A DNA stretch of 30,767 nucleotides from Mesostigma viride (GCA_009746045.1 RPFO01000436.1:2517453-2548219); one strand, 5' to 3'. Positions 13,001-19,703 are shown, counted from the first letter of the stretch. Made by a program: numbers and translations. The notes: generated from the letters alone by a model not told the origin.

Positions 13001-13955
13001 GTATGCGGCGGATGTCCCAGCCCTAGCGGCTAGTATTGGCCGGTGCTGCTTGGGCAGTTGCTATAGTGGCTGCTTTTATATATACACGACTGTTATAAGA
13101 ATCTTAGGCAGTATTATAAGAATCTGAGGCACTCCCTTGCATGAAACTTGGGGCCATGTCGCACGCCTAGGCTGCACATTGCAGTGTATAGTAGTATTTA
13201 GCACCCACATATATGTAGTGTATAGTAGTACATAGCACCCACATATATAGTGTATAGTAGTATATATCACCCGCATACATAGTGAATAGTAGTATATAGC
13301 ACCCGCATATATAGCACACGTCCATGTCCCTGTTTCCCACAAAAACATCCCTTTTTCTTTTCCCCATGGATGGTCCATGTGGCATGAAAGTTTTCTTAAC
13401 GGGAACTTTCCTTTTTGTTTATGAAAAGAGTCTATTGGTGTAATTTTTTGCGCCCGCTGGCTTCGTGACGCGTGCTAGTAGAGCGGTGCACTCAACGTAT
13501 CAAGAGTCCAATTAGTCCATCCATTATCAAAGGGTGTGTTTTGAATATGGCGGCGTGACGCGTGCTAGCAGGGTAGTGCGCTCAGCCCATAAAGTGATCA
13601 TGGTTATCGTGCAAGCCCCATGGGTATACTTTTAGACACATCCATGTAAGGTACTCCCTGGCGGCATCACGTGGACCAGCGCAGGCGTACGCTTAACCCA
13701 TCAGCGTTGTACTTTATCCATTGATAAAAGGGAGTGCTTAGCACGTGGCGGCATGACGTATGGTAGCAGAGTGGCGCGCTCAACCCACAAAATAATGCAT
13801 ACTGCTTGTGCTTTATTGTGCGGGCGCAGGGGTACGCCCCTGTCGAGATTTCCGTGGCCGGCGTGGAGGTGCTGGGGCTCGGAGGGGAGCGCGCCGATGC
13901 CGACCAAAGGGTGCGACAGGCGCGAGAGGAGCTGCTGCTGGAGCAGCGGCGCAAG
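4095..13955 (+). CDS. TLDc-domain protein, four exons visible, 3' end unresolved
   Basis: Proposed exons are 4095-4280, 4468-8230, 9189-9406 and 13830-13955, all with GT-AG junctions and compatible phases, giving about 1,431 codons before the last visible donor. The ATG at 4095 begins MGHSHS, an N-myristoylation-type MGxxxS start. Exon 1 and the start of exon 2 form a helical region (DEREILWQAYLALR, then EHFILPLLASV and RHVFGARLFGLM) like the N-terminal half of plant and algal TLDc proteins. About 1,000 residues of Gly/Ala/Ser-rich linker follow. The TLDc domain starts near LYSSPAHGLGMNRLL, passes DVLLLIVGHAD, GVYLPGGF and ACCLFILSP, and crosses into exon 3 (GRGTNFMYSFE, GIAVGGA, CSTYEGGPVLL) and exon 4 (VEISVAGVEVLGLGG). 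TLDc proteins are linked to oxidative-stress protection and V-ATPase regulation in other eukaryotes; the role here is inferred. A terminal exon past 13,955 is not recognised. The gene may be cut by the virus-like insertion or use a short tail. Confidence 0.82.
4281..4467 (+). other. Intron 1 of TLDc gene
   Basis: The donor GAG|GTGAGG follows MFE and the acceptor CACCACAG|GAACAC precedes EHF, both in phase 0. The intron can be read through in the exon 2 frame, but the protein family alignment supports removing it. Confidence 0.75.
8231..9188 (+). other. Intron 2 of TLDc gene, with donor-derived repeats and a long pyrimidine tract
   Basis: The donor AGCG|GTGGGTG splits a Gly codon completed by GC at 9189-9190, giving the TLDc text YKSSGRGTNF. 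The 5' half is GT-rich and holds degraded copies of the exon-intron junction, for example GTGTACAAAAGCTCTG followed by GTGGGTG near 8278. The 3' part (about 8960-9180) is an unusually long CT-rich tract ending in GTGCAG. Confidence 0.8.
9407..9739. repeat. Minisatellite, 35-bp unit, 9 full copies plus a partial one
   Basis: Units start at 9407, 9442, 9477, 9512, 9547, 9582, 9617, 9652, 9687 and 9722 (partial). Each contains GTGCGTGGGCGGGTGGCAGT or a close variant and ends in GGGCAG. Every unit therefore repeats the exon 3 splice donor context CAG|GTGCGT. The hAT target duplication cuts the last unit. Confidence 0.95.
9740..9747 (+). repeat. 8-bp target-site duplication, left, of hAT element
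   Basis: GCGGCTAG here is identical to 13026-13033. Confidence 0.9.
9995..11714. mobile_element. Nested non-autonomous element flanked by TTAA
   Basis: Inverted ends CTCGTCGTCTGTC occur at 9995-10007 and, inverted, up to 11714. They are bordered by TTAA at 9991-9994 and 11715-11718, the target site used by piggyBac-like elements. Subterminal palindromes of the type AACTCAGTCCTC...GAGGACTGAGTT lie just inside both ends. An 83-codon frame at 10295-10546 has no recognised motif. The interior also includes copy 2 of the dispersed 700-bp repeat. Superfamily assignment is tentative because the terminal bases are not typical of piggyBac. Confidence 0.7.
10591..11295. repeat. Dispersed ~700-bp repeat, copy 2
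   Basis: This copy is diverged from 1083-1790 but collinear with it. It begins around TGCCGCAAAGTGCC, contains CACCGCCTGGGCCAAGGTAA, and ends near GATGGTTGGTGGCC. It lies within the TTAA-flanked element. Confidence 0.65.
11813..12696. mobile_element. Nested non-autonomous element with 8-bp target duplication, ~0.88 kb
   Basis: The ends are 16-bp inverted repeats, AGGAGGGGGGACATCC, at 11813-11828 and 12681-12696. The 8-bp direct repeat CTCTCGAA flanks it at 11805-11812 and 12697-12704. No coding potential is seen. The interior has repeated TCCGGCGCAG and GTGTACTCCAG-like words near both ends. The 8-bp duplication suggests a hAT-type MITE that moved into the older hAT element. Confidence 0.78.
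13026..13033 (+). repeat. 8-bp target-site duplication, right, of hAT element
   Basis: GCGGCTAG here is identical to 9740-9747. Just after it, 13041-13056 repeats the exon 3 end text CGTGCTGCTTGGGCAG with one change. Confidence 0.9.
13172..13320. repeat. AT-rich tandem repeat, ~33-36 bp unit, about 4 copies
   Basis: Repeated text GTATAGTAGTAtatagCACCC(A/G)CATATATA occurs in a row with small changes. It is noncoding and within intron 3. Confidence 0.85.
13445..13790. repeat. Degenerate repeat with GTGACGCGTGCTAG core, three copies
   Basis: Copies near 13465, 13550 and 13748 share a core like GCGTGACGCGTGCTAGCAG followed by GTGCGCTCA. Spacing is irregular (about 85 and 200 bp). They are within intron 3 just before exon 4. 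Confidence 0.65.
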
Positions 13956-14421
13956 GTGGGTGACGGGCGCTGGCAGCGGCGCAAGGTGGGTGACGGGTGC
14001 TGGCACCTTCGTTCTTGCATTCTACGTCAACGGCCGGTAAGGTGGCACTCTTGCATTCCTTGTTCCTGGCTTGTGCGGTTACATCCTTGCTTCATGGTTC
14101 GGGGCTTGTGAGCGGATATCCTTGCTTTTGTGGTTCCTGGCTTGTGAGGTGGATTCCTGGCTCCCCGGTTCGGGGCTCTGAGTTCCTGGCTCCCCGGTTC
14201 AGGGCTCTGGGCTCCTGGCTCCCTGGGTGGGTGTCTGATACCATGTCTTTGGCTTTGCATTCCTTGGCGTTGGGGTCAAAAGCTGGTAAGCTGGGTTTCC
14301 TTTCTGCTGGGTCAAAAGCTGGTAAGGTAGGTTTCCTTTCTTCGGGGTCAAAAGCTGGTAAAGCGGGTTTCCTTTATTTGGGGTCAACAGCTGGTAAGGT
14401 GGGTTTTCTTTCTTTGGGGTC
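13956..14421. repeat. Tandem repeats after TLDc exon 4
   Basis: Three arrays lie in a row. A 30-bp unit (13956-13985 and partly again after it) duplicates the donor AAG|GTGGGTGACGGG. A TTCCTGGCTCCCCGGTTC-type unit occupies about 14145-14222. Four ~36-bp units containing GTCAAAAGCTGGTAAG lie at about 14274-14420. No exon is recognised in the stretch. Confidence 0.75.
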
Positions 14422-14485
14422 CAACCGCTTCGCGACGTGACCCCCAAGGGACTTTCCCGTACGCTTCCCGTACGCTTCCCGGTAG
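14422..14485 (+). repeat. ~60-bp direct repeat, copy 1
   Basis: The copy holds CTTCGCGACGTGACCCCCAA, then CTTCCCGTACGCTTCCCGG. It is nearly identical to 15292-15352, about 870 bp downstream. It marks the first point where sequence character changes to the virus-like block. Confidence 0.88.
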
Positions 14486-14584
14486 GGAACTCAAGCCATT
14501 TCGCTACCTACCCAACAGAGACGCGGTGATACAACAAGCCAAACTGGCCAGAAAAAGGTTGCTACAACTGCCGGTGCTTTGATT

Positions 14585-15094
14585 CTAGCGCCTGGAGGCC
14601 GTTCCGTCACGGTACACGTGCGTCCTGGTCGTCACAAGCGGGGCGGCACGGGCAAGTTTCCGATTCTTCTCGTCCAGAAGAAGACATCGATACTTTACGC
14701 TGAAGTGCTTGGGCGGGTTTCGTCCGTCCAGGTAGAACTTGAGCCCCGTGTAGGTGTACATGGATAGAAAGGGCACGACAGTGAGGGCCTTGGGGTCGAA
14801 CTCATCCTCGCCAACGACCACTTTGACCCGGACGTCGCTCGTGATGTCTCTGATCGCATCGCACGCCGGCAAGCGGTCGAGTTTGACTATCAAGTCGCCA
14901 GTCTGGCCGTCTACCTCGAGGACCGCGATGTTGTTGACGGCGTACTCGGTGGACGGTTCATACGCGACACACTGGGTCCAGCCCTCGCCGACTTCTTCAC
15001 GCGGGGGCGTCACCAGGACCTCCAGGGCCTGGTTGAAGGTCCCCTCTCCTAACTCGTACACTGGCAGTGTGTCGATGAATGCGTCGATGTCCAT
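14585..15094 (-). CDS. Hypothetical virus-like protein, 169 aa
   Basis: The start chosen is the ATG at 15094 (MDIDAFIDTLPVYELG). Sequence upstream in the same frame is Gly/Arg-rich and looks non-coding. The frame is intact to the TAG at 14585. The protein is beta-strand rich (EVLVTPP, NNIAVLEVDG, VRVKVVVGEDEF, VKYRCLLLDEK) with a short basic tail. This pattern would suit a small virion or structural protein, but I recognise no family. It lies between the two ~60-bp direct repeats and is read opposite to the genes that follow. A C-terminal remnant of another minus-strand gene ends 41 bp upstream, suggesting a former gene cluster. Confidence 0.65.
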   Translation of the reverse strand: MDIDAFIDTLPVYELGEGTFNQALEVLVTPPREEVGEGWTQCVAYEPSTEYAVNNIAVLEVDGQTGDLIVKLDRLPACDAIRDITSDVRVKVVVGEDEFDPKALTVVPFLSMYTYTGLKFYLDGRNPPKHFSVKYRCLLLDEKNRKLARAAPLVTTRTHVYRDGTASRR

Positions 15095-15135
15095 GGTGTA
15101 CACGCTTGAATAGCACCACAGATAATCCACTGGCT

Positions 15136-15294
15136 CTAGGCGCACCACAGGTCCAACACCACCTTGGTGGGGTCGCTGGCGGCGGCCTTCTTGCCCCCCC
15201 CCCCCCCCCCCCGCCCCGCTTCCTCGGCTTCTTCTTGCCCGCGTCCACCTGCACCGTGCGGACGTCGTGGGCCCGCGCATCACGTACTCGACAA
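15136..15294 (-). pseudogene. C-terminal remnant of an unknown basic protein
   Basis: The minus strand reads VRTVQVDAGKKKPRKRGG, enters a homopolymer (19 C on the forward strand, 15194-15212), and continues in another frame as KKAAASDPTKVVLDLWCA with a stop at 15136-15138. The 5' part is cut off at the direct repeat 15292-15352. The homopolymer length decides the frame, so a sequencing error is possible. Function unknown. Confidence 0.4.
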
Positions 15295-15352
15295 CTTCGC
15301 GACGTGACCCCCAAGGGGCATTCCCATACGCTTCCCGTACGCTTCCCGGTAG
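15292..15352 (+). repeat. ~60-bp direct repeat, copy 2
   Basis: This is nearly identical to 14422-14485, with a few substitutions and short indels. Together the two copies bracket an ~800-bp segment. Confidence 0.88.
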
Positions 15353-15560
15353 TTCGCGGTAGTTCCTATTGGTTGCTAGTTAGTTCCCAGGAGTTCCCAG
15401 GAGCTCCCAGGAGTTCCCAGGGAGTTCATAGGAGTTCCCAAGAGTTCCCAGGGTGTTGAGAGGAGTTCCCAGGGTGTCGAGAGGAGTTCCCAGGAGTTCC
15501 CAGGACTTCCCAGGACTTCCCAGGGAGTCTAGGGATTTCCAGGGAATCCGAGGCGATCAG
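15353..15560. repeat. Short tandem array of GTTCCCAGGA-type units
   Basis: Ten- to twelve-base units AGTTCCCAGG and variants (GACTTCCCAG, GTTCCCAGGGTGT) repeat about 15 times. The array is noncoding. Confidence 0.9.
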
Positions 15561-15644
15561 GGACTTTCCAGGGACCCAAGGTGTGCGCCAGGGTCCAGGA
15601 CATTTTACGTGTCCGGGACCCAGGGACAGCGCGGATGTCCAGGG

Positions 15645-15760
15645 ACCGGAGGACATTCCAGACGTCCGCGGGACCGAGGGACATTCCAGACGTCCGCAGG
15701 ACCGAGGGACATTCCAGACGTCCGCGGGACCGAGGGACATTCCAGACGTCCGCGGCGGGC
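15645..15760. repeat. 28-bp tandem repeat, about 3.7 copies
   Basis: The unit contains ACATTCCAGACGTCCGCGGG and then ACCGAGGG. Copies are almost identical, so this is a recent expansion. It lies just upstream of the promoter-like stretch of the 15,934 gene. Confidence 0.93.
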
Positions 15761-15780
15761 AGGCGGGTATCCAGGGGGTG

Positions 15781-15933
15781 TGGTGTCGTAACCGCAATTC
15801 GGACGACGCCATATGGCTTGTCATACACCCGCCACGTGGCGCGAGTGGATTGGAGGGAAGTACGCGGAGTACGGGGGAATGCGGGGGAGTACGGGGAAAA
15901 ATGTGTACGGGGGAAGTATCTCCGAACTCCCAC
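15781..15933 (+). promoter_or_regulatory. Putative promoter of the 15,934 gene with G-box and inverted CCAAT
   Basis: The palindrome GCCACGTGGC lies at 15831-15840 and GATTGGA (inverted CCAAT) follows it closely. CGTAACCGCAATTCGG just upstream resembles CGTAACCGAAATTCGG near 17,556. The same G-box and CCAAT words recur in the repeat hub (17,336-19,040), suggesting a shared regulatory module. No TATA box is evident. Confidence 0.45.
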
Positions 15934-16488
15934 ATGACCGTCGCGTCGCCGTACCACAGGCGGGAAGGTGCCGCGCCCGACGCCCGCCGAAAGCGAATGC
16001 TGCAGCTCGCCGTCGCCGCGCAGGGGGGGGCGCCGGCCGTGCAGCAGTCGTCCGGGTTCCTCCAGACCGCGTTCAACGGCGTGCTCAAGCTGCTGTTCCG
16101 GAAAGTGGGCTCGAAGATTATCCGCGAGGCGATCAAGCGGGAGCAGGGGCTGCAGGCCCTCCTGAAGTTCAATTCGCCCCTTAAAGTCTTCAACATGGGC
16201 GGGCTGCAGAGCTACCTGGGCACCAAGGGCGCGCGCGTGGCCAGGGCGGTGCGGATCGGCATCCGCGTCGTCCGCATCGTCATGATGGTAGCCTACGTCA
16301 TACCCAAGGGACTCGAGGAGTTCGACGTCATGGAGCTCGCGGCCGGGACCGCGGCCGACGGGTACGACCGCACGCACGACGCGATCGTCGGGATCGAGGG
16401 GGACGAGGACGAGGAGCTGGCGGCGCTCGCGGCGGCGGGCGCGGTCGAGGAGGAGCTGTCCGTCGACGACGAGTTCGTCTATTTTTAG
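15934..16488 (+). CDS. Hypothetical virus-like membrane-associated protein, 184 aa
   Basis: The ATG at 15934 (MTVASPYHRREG) gives 184 residues. The frame is open far upstream, but that sequence is tandem repeat and promoter-like. The protein has a basic N-terminus, an amphipathic helical part (FLQTAFNGVLKLLFRKVG, REAIKREQGLQALL) and a hydrophobic stretch near residues 109-123 (IRVVRIVMMVAYVIP) that could span or lie on a membrane. An acidic tail (GDEDEELAA, SVDDEFVYF) ends it. I recognise no family. Small virion-associated membrane-active proteins have this layout, but that is only an analogy. The next gene follows after 59 bp on the same strand, so the two may be co-expressed. Confidence 0.65.
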   Translation: MTVASPYHRREGAAPDARRKRMLQLAVAAQGGAPAVQQSSGFLQTAFNGVLKLLFRKVGSKIIREAIKREQGLQALLKFNSPLKVFNMGGLQSYLGTKGARVARAVRIGIRVVRIVMMVAYVIPKGLEEFDVMELAAGTAADGYDRTHDAIVGIEGDEDEELAALAAAGAVEEELSVDDEFVYF

Positions 16489-16547
16489 CCGATGCGGCGG
16501 CCGGCGAAAAGTTCTCAGGGAATCGTATCCGGATCCGGACCCGAACC

Positions 16548-17024
16548 ATGTCCGACGTGCGCGTGCTGACGATCCACTCCGACGCGGCCAACGTGACCGA
16601 CGCGACCACGAGCGCGGCCAACGAGTGGGTCGTGACCGTGTCGGCCGACGAGTCCGCGCCTTTGCTCGGCCCGCGGTGGAAGATGCATCTGCTCTACGCG
16701 TGCGTGAAGGGCTTCGTCCCCGCGGGCGCCAGCCGGGTCGTGGGGATCTACTCGGACGGGTTCCTCGGGGCGGCGGACGGGGGGATGACGCTGTTGGCGG
16801 CCGAGACGGCGCTCTCGAACCTCGCGTCCGACGTCACCGTGGTCAACCAGCAGAATTACCTGCCCGTCGCGAACCCGCGGCTGCTCAGGGACGGGGGCTC
16901 GTTCCGCGTGCGCGTGTGCCACCTGGACGCGGCCAGCCCGCTGACCGCTGGCGCGCGGCCCGTCGTGGGCGACTGGACGCTCGTGCTGCGGCTCGAGATG
17001 CTGGGCAGCAAGCCGCGGACGTGA
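16548..17024 (+). CDS. Hypothetical beta-rich virus-like protein, 158 aa
   Basis: The ATG at 16548 (MSDVRVLTIHSD) opens an intact 158-residue frame. Strand-like segments (EWVVTVSADES, RWKMHLLYACVKGF, SRVVGIYSDG, SFRVRVCHLD, WTLVLRLEML) and the length would fit a small single jelly-roll protein such as a penton or minor capsid subunit. No diagnostic motif is present, so this is inference only. It lies 59 bp after the 184-aa gene and is followed by the repeat hub. No AATAAA signal is seen directly downstream. Confidence 0.65.
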   Translation: MSDVRVLTIHSDAANVTDATTSAANEWVVTVSADESAPLLGPRWKMHLLYACVKGFVPAGASRVVGIYSDGFLGAADGGMTLLAAETALSNLASDVTVVNQQNYLPVANPRLLRDGGSFRVRVCHLDAASPLTAGARPVVGDWTLVLRLEMLGSKPRT

Positions 17025-17085
17025 GCGCGCGCGGGCGCCGGCGGAGACGAGGGGGGCGGAGGGCGGACTCGGCTTGAAACCGAGC

Positions 17086-17335
17086 TTACTCGGGCTGATT
17101 CCTCTGGGGAGAGGTGTGTGATGCCTGATTCCTCTGGAAGGAAGAGATCACAGTGTAAATCCTATCTGATGTGAGACGAATCGGGCTGATTCCTCTGGAC
17201 ACGAGGTGTGTGATGCCTGATTCCTCTGGACACGAGGTTGCTTCATCTGCAGAGGAAGACGTAACAGGGGTGATTCCTCTGGAGACGAGGTCCTGCAGAG
17301 GAAGACGTCGCCGGGCGATTCCTCTGGACGAAGGG
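17086..17335. repeat. Array of GATTCCTCTGG motifs, six copies
   Basis: The 11-base word recurs six times between about 17,096 and 17,330, usually followed by ACACGAGGT or AGACGAGGT. TGCAGAGGAAGACGT, partly its inverted form, appears twice. The array is noncoding and is the first part of the repeat hub. Confidence 0.85.
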
Positions 17336-17465
17336 AGATTTAGCGCGGCCGGTGTAGAGTGCCACGTGGCGCGATTCTATTGGTTACGAAATTTAGCGCG
17401 GCCGGTGTGGAATGCCACGTGGCGAGGTTCTATTGGACGGGAGATTTGGCGCGGCCGGTGTGGAG
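17336..17465. repeat. ~53-62 bp tandem repeat with G-box and inverted CCAAT
   Basis: Three copies share GATTT(A/G)GCGCGGCCGGTGT. The first two continue with GCCACGTGGC (17361-17370 and 17414-17423) and TCTATTGG (17377-17383 and 17430-17436). These are close to plant and algal G-box and CCAAT-box words, so the array may act as an enhancer or promoter. Confidence 0.8.
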
Positions 17466-17684
17466 CGTGGCCGTAGAGGAGTCGAAGGGACGCGGGGGAG
17501 GCCACGGGGAGTCACGGGGAAGGCGGGGAAGGCGGGGAAGACGGGGAAGGCGGAGGCGTAACCGAAATTCGGCGAATCCGATTGGACACGAGAATCGGCG
17601 CCGTTGACATAGAGAGTGCACGTGGCGTCGACGGATTCGACGGAACTATAAGCGCCGCGCCAGAGACGGATGTACCCTCTGTTC

Positions 17685-18425
17685 CACCCTCCTCTCCGCC
17701 CTCTGAACCCCCTTTTTTGACCCCCGAAAACCCCCTTCCCGACCCCGAGAAAGCCCTGTTCCGGTGTTCCGGCCCACCCCCCTGGGCCGGTATCATTTGA
17801 AAAAAAAATTTTTCTGGGACCGAAATCCTTCGTTTTGGACTTAGCCGTTTTCGGCCTCTCCTCTTCCCCTTTCTCTCCCTCCCTCTCCTTTCTCTCTCCC
17901 TCTCCTTTCTCTCTCCTCTCCTCTCTCTTCTCCCCTCTCTTCCCGTCCCTATATATCCAGGGTATAGGGTATATATTTTTTAGCTATAAAATCAGTTTTA
18001 GAAAAGATACCGGCACGCCATCCCGGAAATAGGATATATGAGACGGCGTCCTATTCACGCCCCACGGTTAAATAGGACGAATAGCCGCCTATATATACCG
18101 TTCCTATTCCCGGAGGGGGCGTGCTGGTATCTTTTCTAAAACTGATTTCTAGGAAAAATAAATAAATAGACCCCCTATACCCTGGATATGTAAAGACGGG
18201 AAGGGAGAGGAGAGAGAGGGAGAGGGAAGAGGGAAGAGAGAGGAGGAGGCCGAAATCGGCTAAGTCCAAAAACGCCATTTTCCTGGCCAAAAAAAAAAGT
18301 TTTCCAAATGATACCGGCCCAGGGGGGGTGGGCCGGAACACCGGAACAGGCCTTTTTAGGGGTCGGGAAGGGGGTTTTCGGGGGTCAAAAAAAGGGGTTC
18401 AGAGGGCGGAGAGGAGGGTGGAACA
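17685..18425. repeat. Large imperfect palindrome, arms ~350 bp, centre near 18,060
   Basis: The left arm (about 17685-18050) is the reverse complement of the right arm (about 18065-18425) over most of its length. Matched parts include CCGGCCCACCCCCCTGGGCC against GGCCCAGGGGGGGTGGGCCG, the tract around CAAATGATACC, GGCTAAGTCC, a CT- or GA-rich tract, TATACCCTGGATAT and GATACCGGCACGCC. The centre is AT-rich with the word CCTATTC in both orientations. Similarity may extend on the left to about 17,560, where CCAATCGG-like text appears inverted. Such a structure can arise from head-to-head joining of terminal inverted repeats, or be a hairpin or origin; I cannot decide. Confidence 0.85.
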
Positions 18426-18580
18426 GAGGGATGCACATCCCTTTCGGGCCGAATCGGCGCGGCGCTCCGAGTATCGGCCAATCGGATCGCTCCGTTTCGC
18501 CGATGTGACGGGTGGCGCGGCGCTCCGAGTAGCGACCAATCGGGTCGCTCGGTTTTGGCGGGAATTTGGGGGAAATCGGC
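18225..18580 (+). repeat. Direct repeat unit B, period ~505 bp
   Basis: This unit overlaps the right arm of the palindrome. Its order is GA-rich tract, GAGGCCGAAATCGGCTAAGT, CAAATGATACCGG, GTCGGGAAGGGGGTTTTCGG, GAGGAGGGTGGAAC, then two CCGAGTA(T/G)CG(G/A)CCAATCGG modules at about 18470 and 18530. It is nearly identical to unit C at 18735-19085. Confidence 0.9.
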
Positions 18581-18734
18581 GCGGCGCTTTCCGTGGAGAT
18601 CTCGGGCTGACTCGGGCAGTTTCGGGTCGATCGGGGACTCTCGGGTCGGATCGGGGACTCTCGGGCCGACTCGGGTCGAATCGGGCCGACTCGGGTCGAA
18701 TCGGAGGGAAAGGGGAGAGGGAAGAGAGAGGGAA

Positions 18735-19085
18735 GAGAGAGAGAGGAGGCCGAAATCGGCTAAGTCCGAAACGGAGGATTTCGGTCCCAAAAATTTTTTT
18801 TTTCAAATGATACCGGCCCAGGGGGGGTGGGCCGGAACACCGGAACAGGCCTTTTTAGGGGTCGGGAAGGGGGTTTTCGGGGGTCAAAAAAAGGGGTTCA
18901 GAGGGCGGAGAGGAGGGTGGAACGGATGGATGCACCCGTTTCGGGCCGAATCGGCGCGGCGCTCCGAGTATCGACCAATCGGATCGCTTCGTTTCGCCGA
19001 TGTGACGGATGGCGCGGCGCTCCGAGTAGCGACCAATCGGATCGCTCGGTTTCGGCGGGAAATTCGGGGACGGGTAGGGTCCTGG
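18735..19085 (+). repeat. Direct repeat unit C
   Basis: This is the second copy of unit B with few changes, again ending in two GACCAATCGGATCGCT modules (CCAAT at 18975-18979 and 19033-19037). It precedes the small plus-strand ORF at 19404 and may provide its promoter. Between B and C lies a short tandem run of ACTCGGGTCGAATCGG-type words (18600-18705). Confidence 0.9.
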
Positions 19086-19403
19086 CACGAGGAGATCCAC
19101 GGGAAGGTCCACGGGGAGGTCCACGTACGGCGCGCCGGATCCGCGGGACGGACGCGATTCGGGTACGATTCGCGGGTTTGGGACCGTCGATCGTCGATCG
19201 GCGCAGGGGATCCACGGGACGATCCACGAGACGGACGATCCGCCGTGTCGGGACCCCCGTGTCGGTTCGTATCGGTTCGTATCGGATCGGATCCGTGTCG
19301 GTTCGGAGGATCGGGAGGAGTGCGCCTACCTAAGCCGCCGAGACCCTCGTCTCCCCTCATCCCTTCCTCTCTCCCTCTCAACGATAGAAGCGCGCACGGT
19401 AGA

Positions 19404-19643
19404 ATGAACGAGACACGGGACGTGTCCGATAGTCTCGCCGGGACGCCGGGCGAGTCCGACGGTCCCGCCGCGGTGCCGGACCCCTCCCCGTCTGTCACCC
19501 CCATGGAGGTCGATCCACTCGCGCCCCCGTGTCCTGTGGGGCGGTCGAGGACGCGCGGGATGTCCCGAGTGTCCGCGCGCCGATGGACCCCGGACGCTGT
19601 GCCGCGCCGTGTGCGCCTGGAAGGAACTATGGACACTTTGTGA
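19404..19643 (+). CDS. Small hypothetical protein, 79 aa
   Basis: The ATG at 19404 (MNETRDVSDSL) follows a CT-rich leader and the CCAAT-bearing repeat unit C. The frame ends at TGA 19641-19643 and an AATAAA signal lies 55 bp further on, which supports it as a transcribed unit. The protein is acidic and rich in Pro/Ser in its first half (PDPSPSVTPMEVDPLAPP) and basic in its second half (GRSRTRGMSRVSARRW). No family is recognised. Because the region is GC-rich and open upstream too, it could be a chance frame. Confidence 0.4.
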   Translation: MNETRDVSDSLAGTPGESDGPAAVPDPSPSVTPMEVDPLAPPCPVGRSRTRGMSRVSARRWTPDAVPRRVRLEGTMDTL

Positions 19644-19667
19644 TCGTGAGAAAACGATTTTTGTACA

Positions 19668-19703
19668 TTTATTAAAACATCAATATTCATTCCATTCAAT
19701 AAA
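19668..19703. terminator. Overlapping convergent polyadenylation signals
   Basis: AATAAA on the plus strand at 19698-19703 serves the small plus-strand ORF. TTTATT at 19668-19673 is AATAAA for the minus-strand gene ending at 19844. The region is locally AT-rich in GC-rich surroundings, as expected of a transcription end zone. Confidence 0.55.

Larger units (their letters stand above)
9748..13025. mobile_element. hAT-superfamily element, non-autonomous, 3.28 kb
   Basis: The ends are inverted repeats of the form TAGGGCTGG(C/G)ACATCC, which fits hAT termini. A perfect 8-bp target duplication, GCGGCTAG, flanks it at 9740-9747 and 13026-13033. Subterminal zones (about 9770-9945 and 12845-13010) are packed with CCCGAACA and TGTTCGG motifs in both orientations, like transposase-binding arrays of hAT elements. 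No hAT transposase frame is visible. Two other elements are nested inside. Insertion was into the end of the minisatellite in intron 3. Confidence 0.88.
9407..13829 (+). other. Intron 3 of TLDc gene, 4.4 kb with nested transposons
   Basis: The donor GGGCAG|GTGCGT follows exon 3 and the acceptor GGGCGCAG|GGGTAC precedes exon 4, in phase 0. It contains a 35-bp minisatellite, a hAT-type element with two further elements inside, and AT-rich and GTGACGCGTGCTAG-type repeats. The interpretation rests on the continuous TLDc domain across it. Confidence 0.78.

Noticed and set aside
13956-14111. Unspliced C-terminal extension of the TLDc protein to the stop at 14,109
   Set aside because: The translation is a repeat of the donor region followed by low-complexity text; splicing at AAG|GTGGGTG is more likely, though not proven.
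18555-19403. Upstream extension of the 19,404 ORF
   Set aside because: The in-frame sequence is repeat-unit DNA shared with other noncoding copies, so only the part after the ATG at 19404 is plausible.
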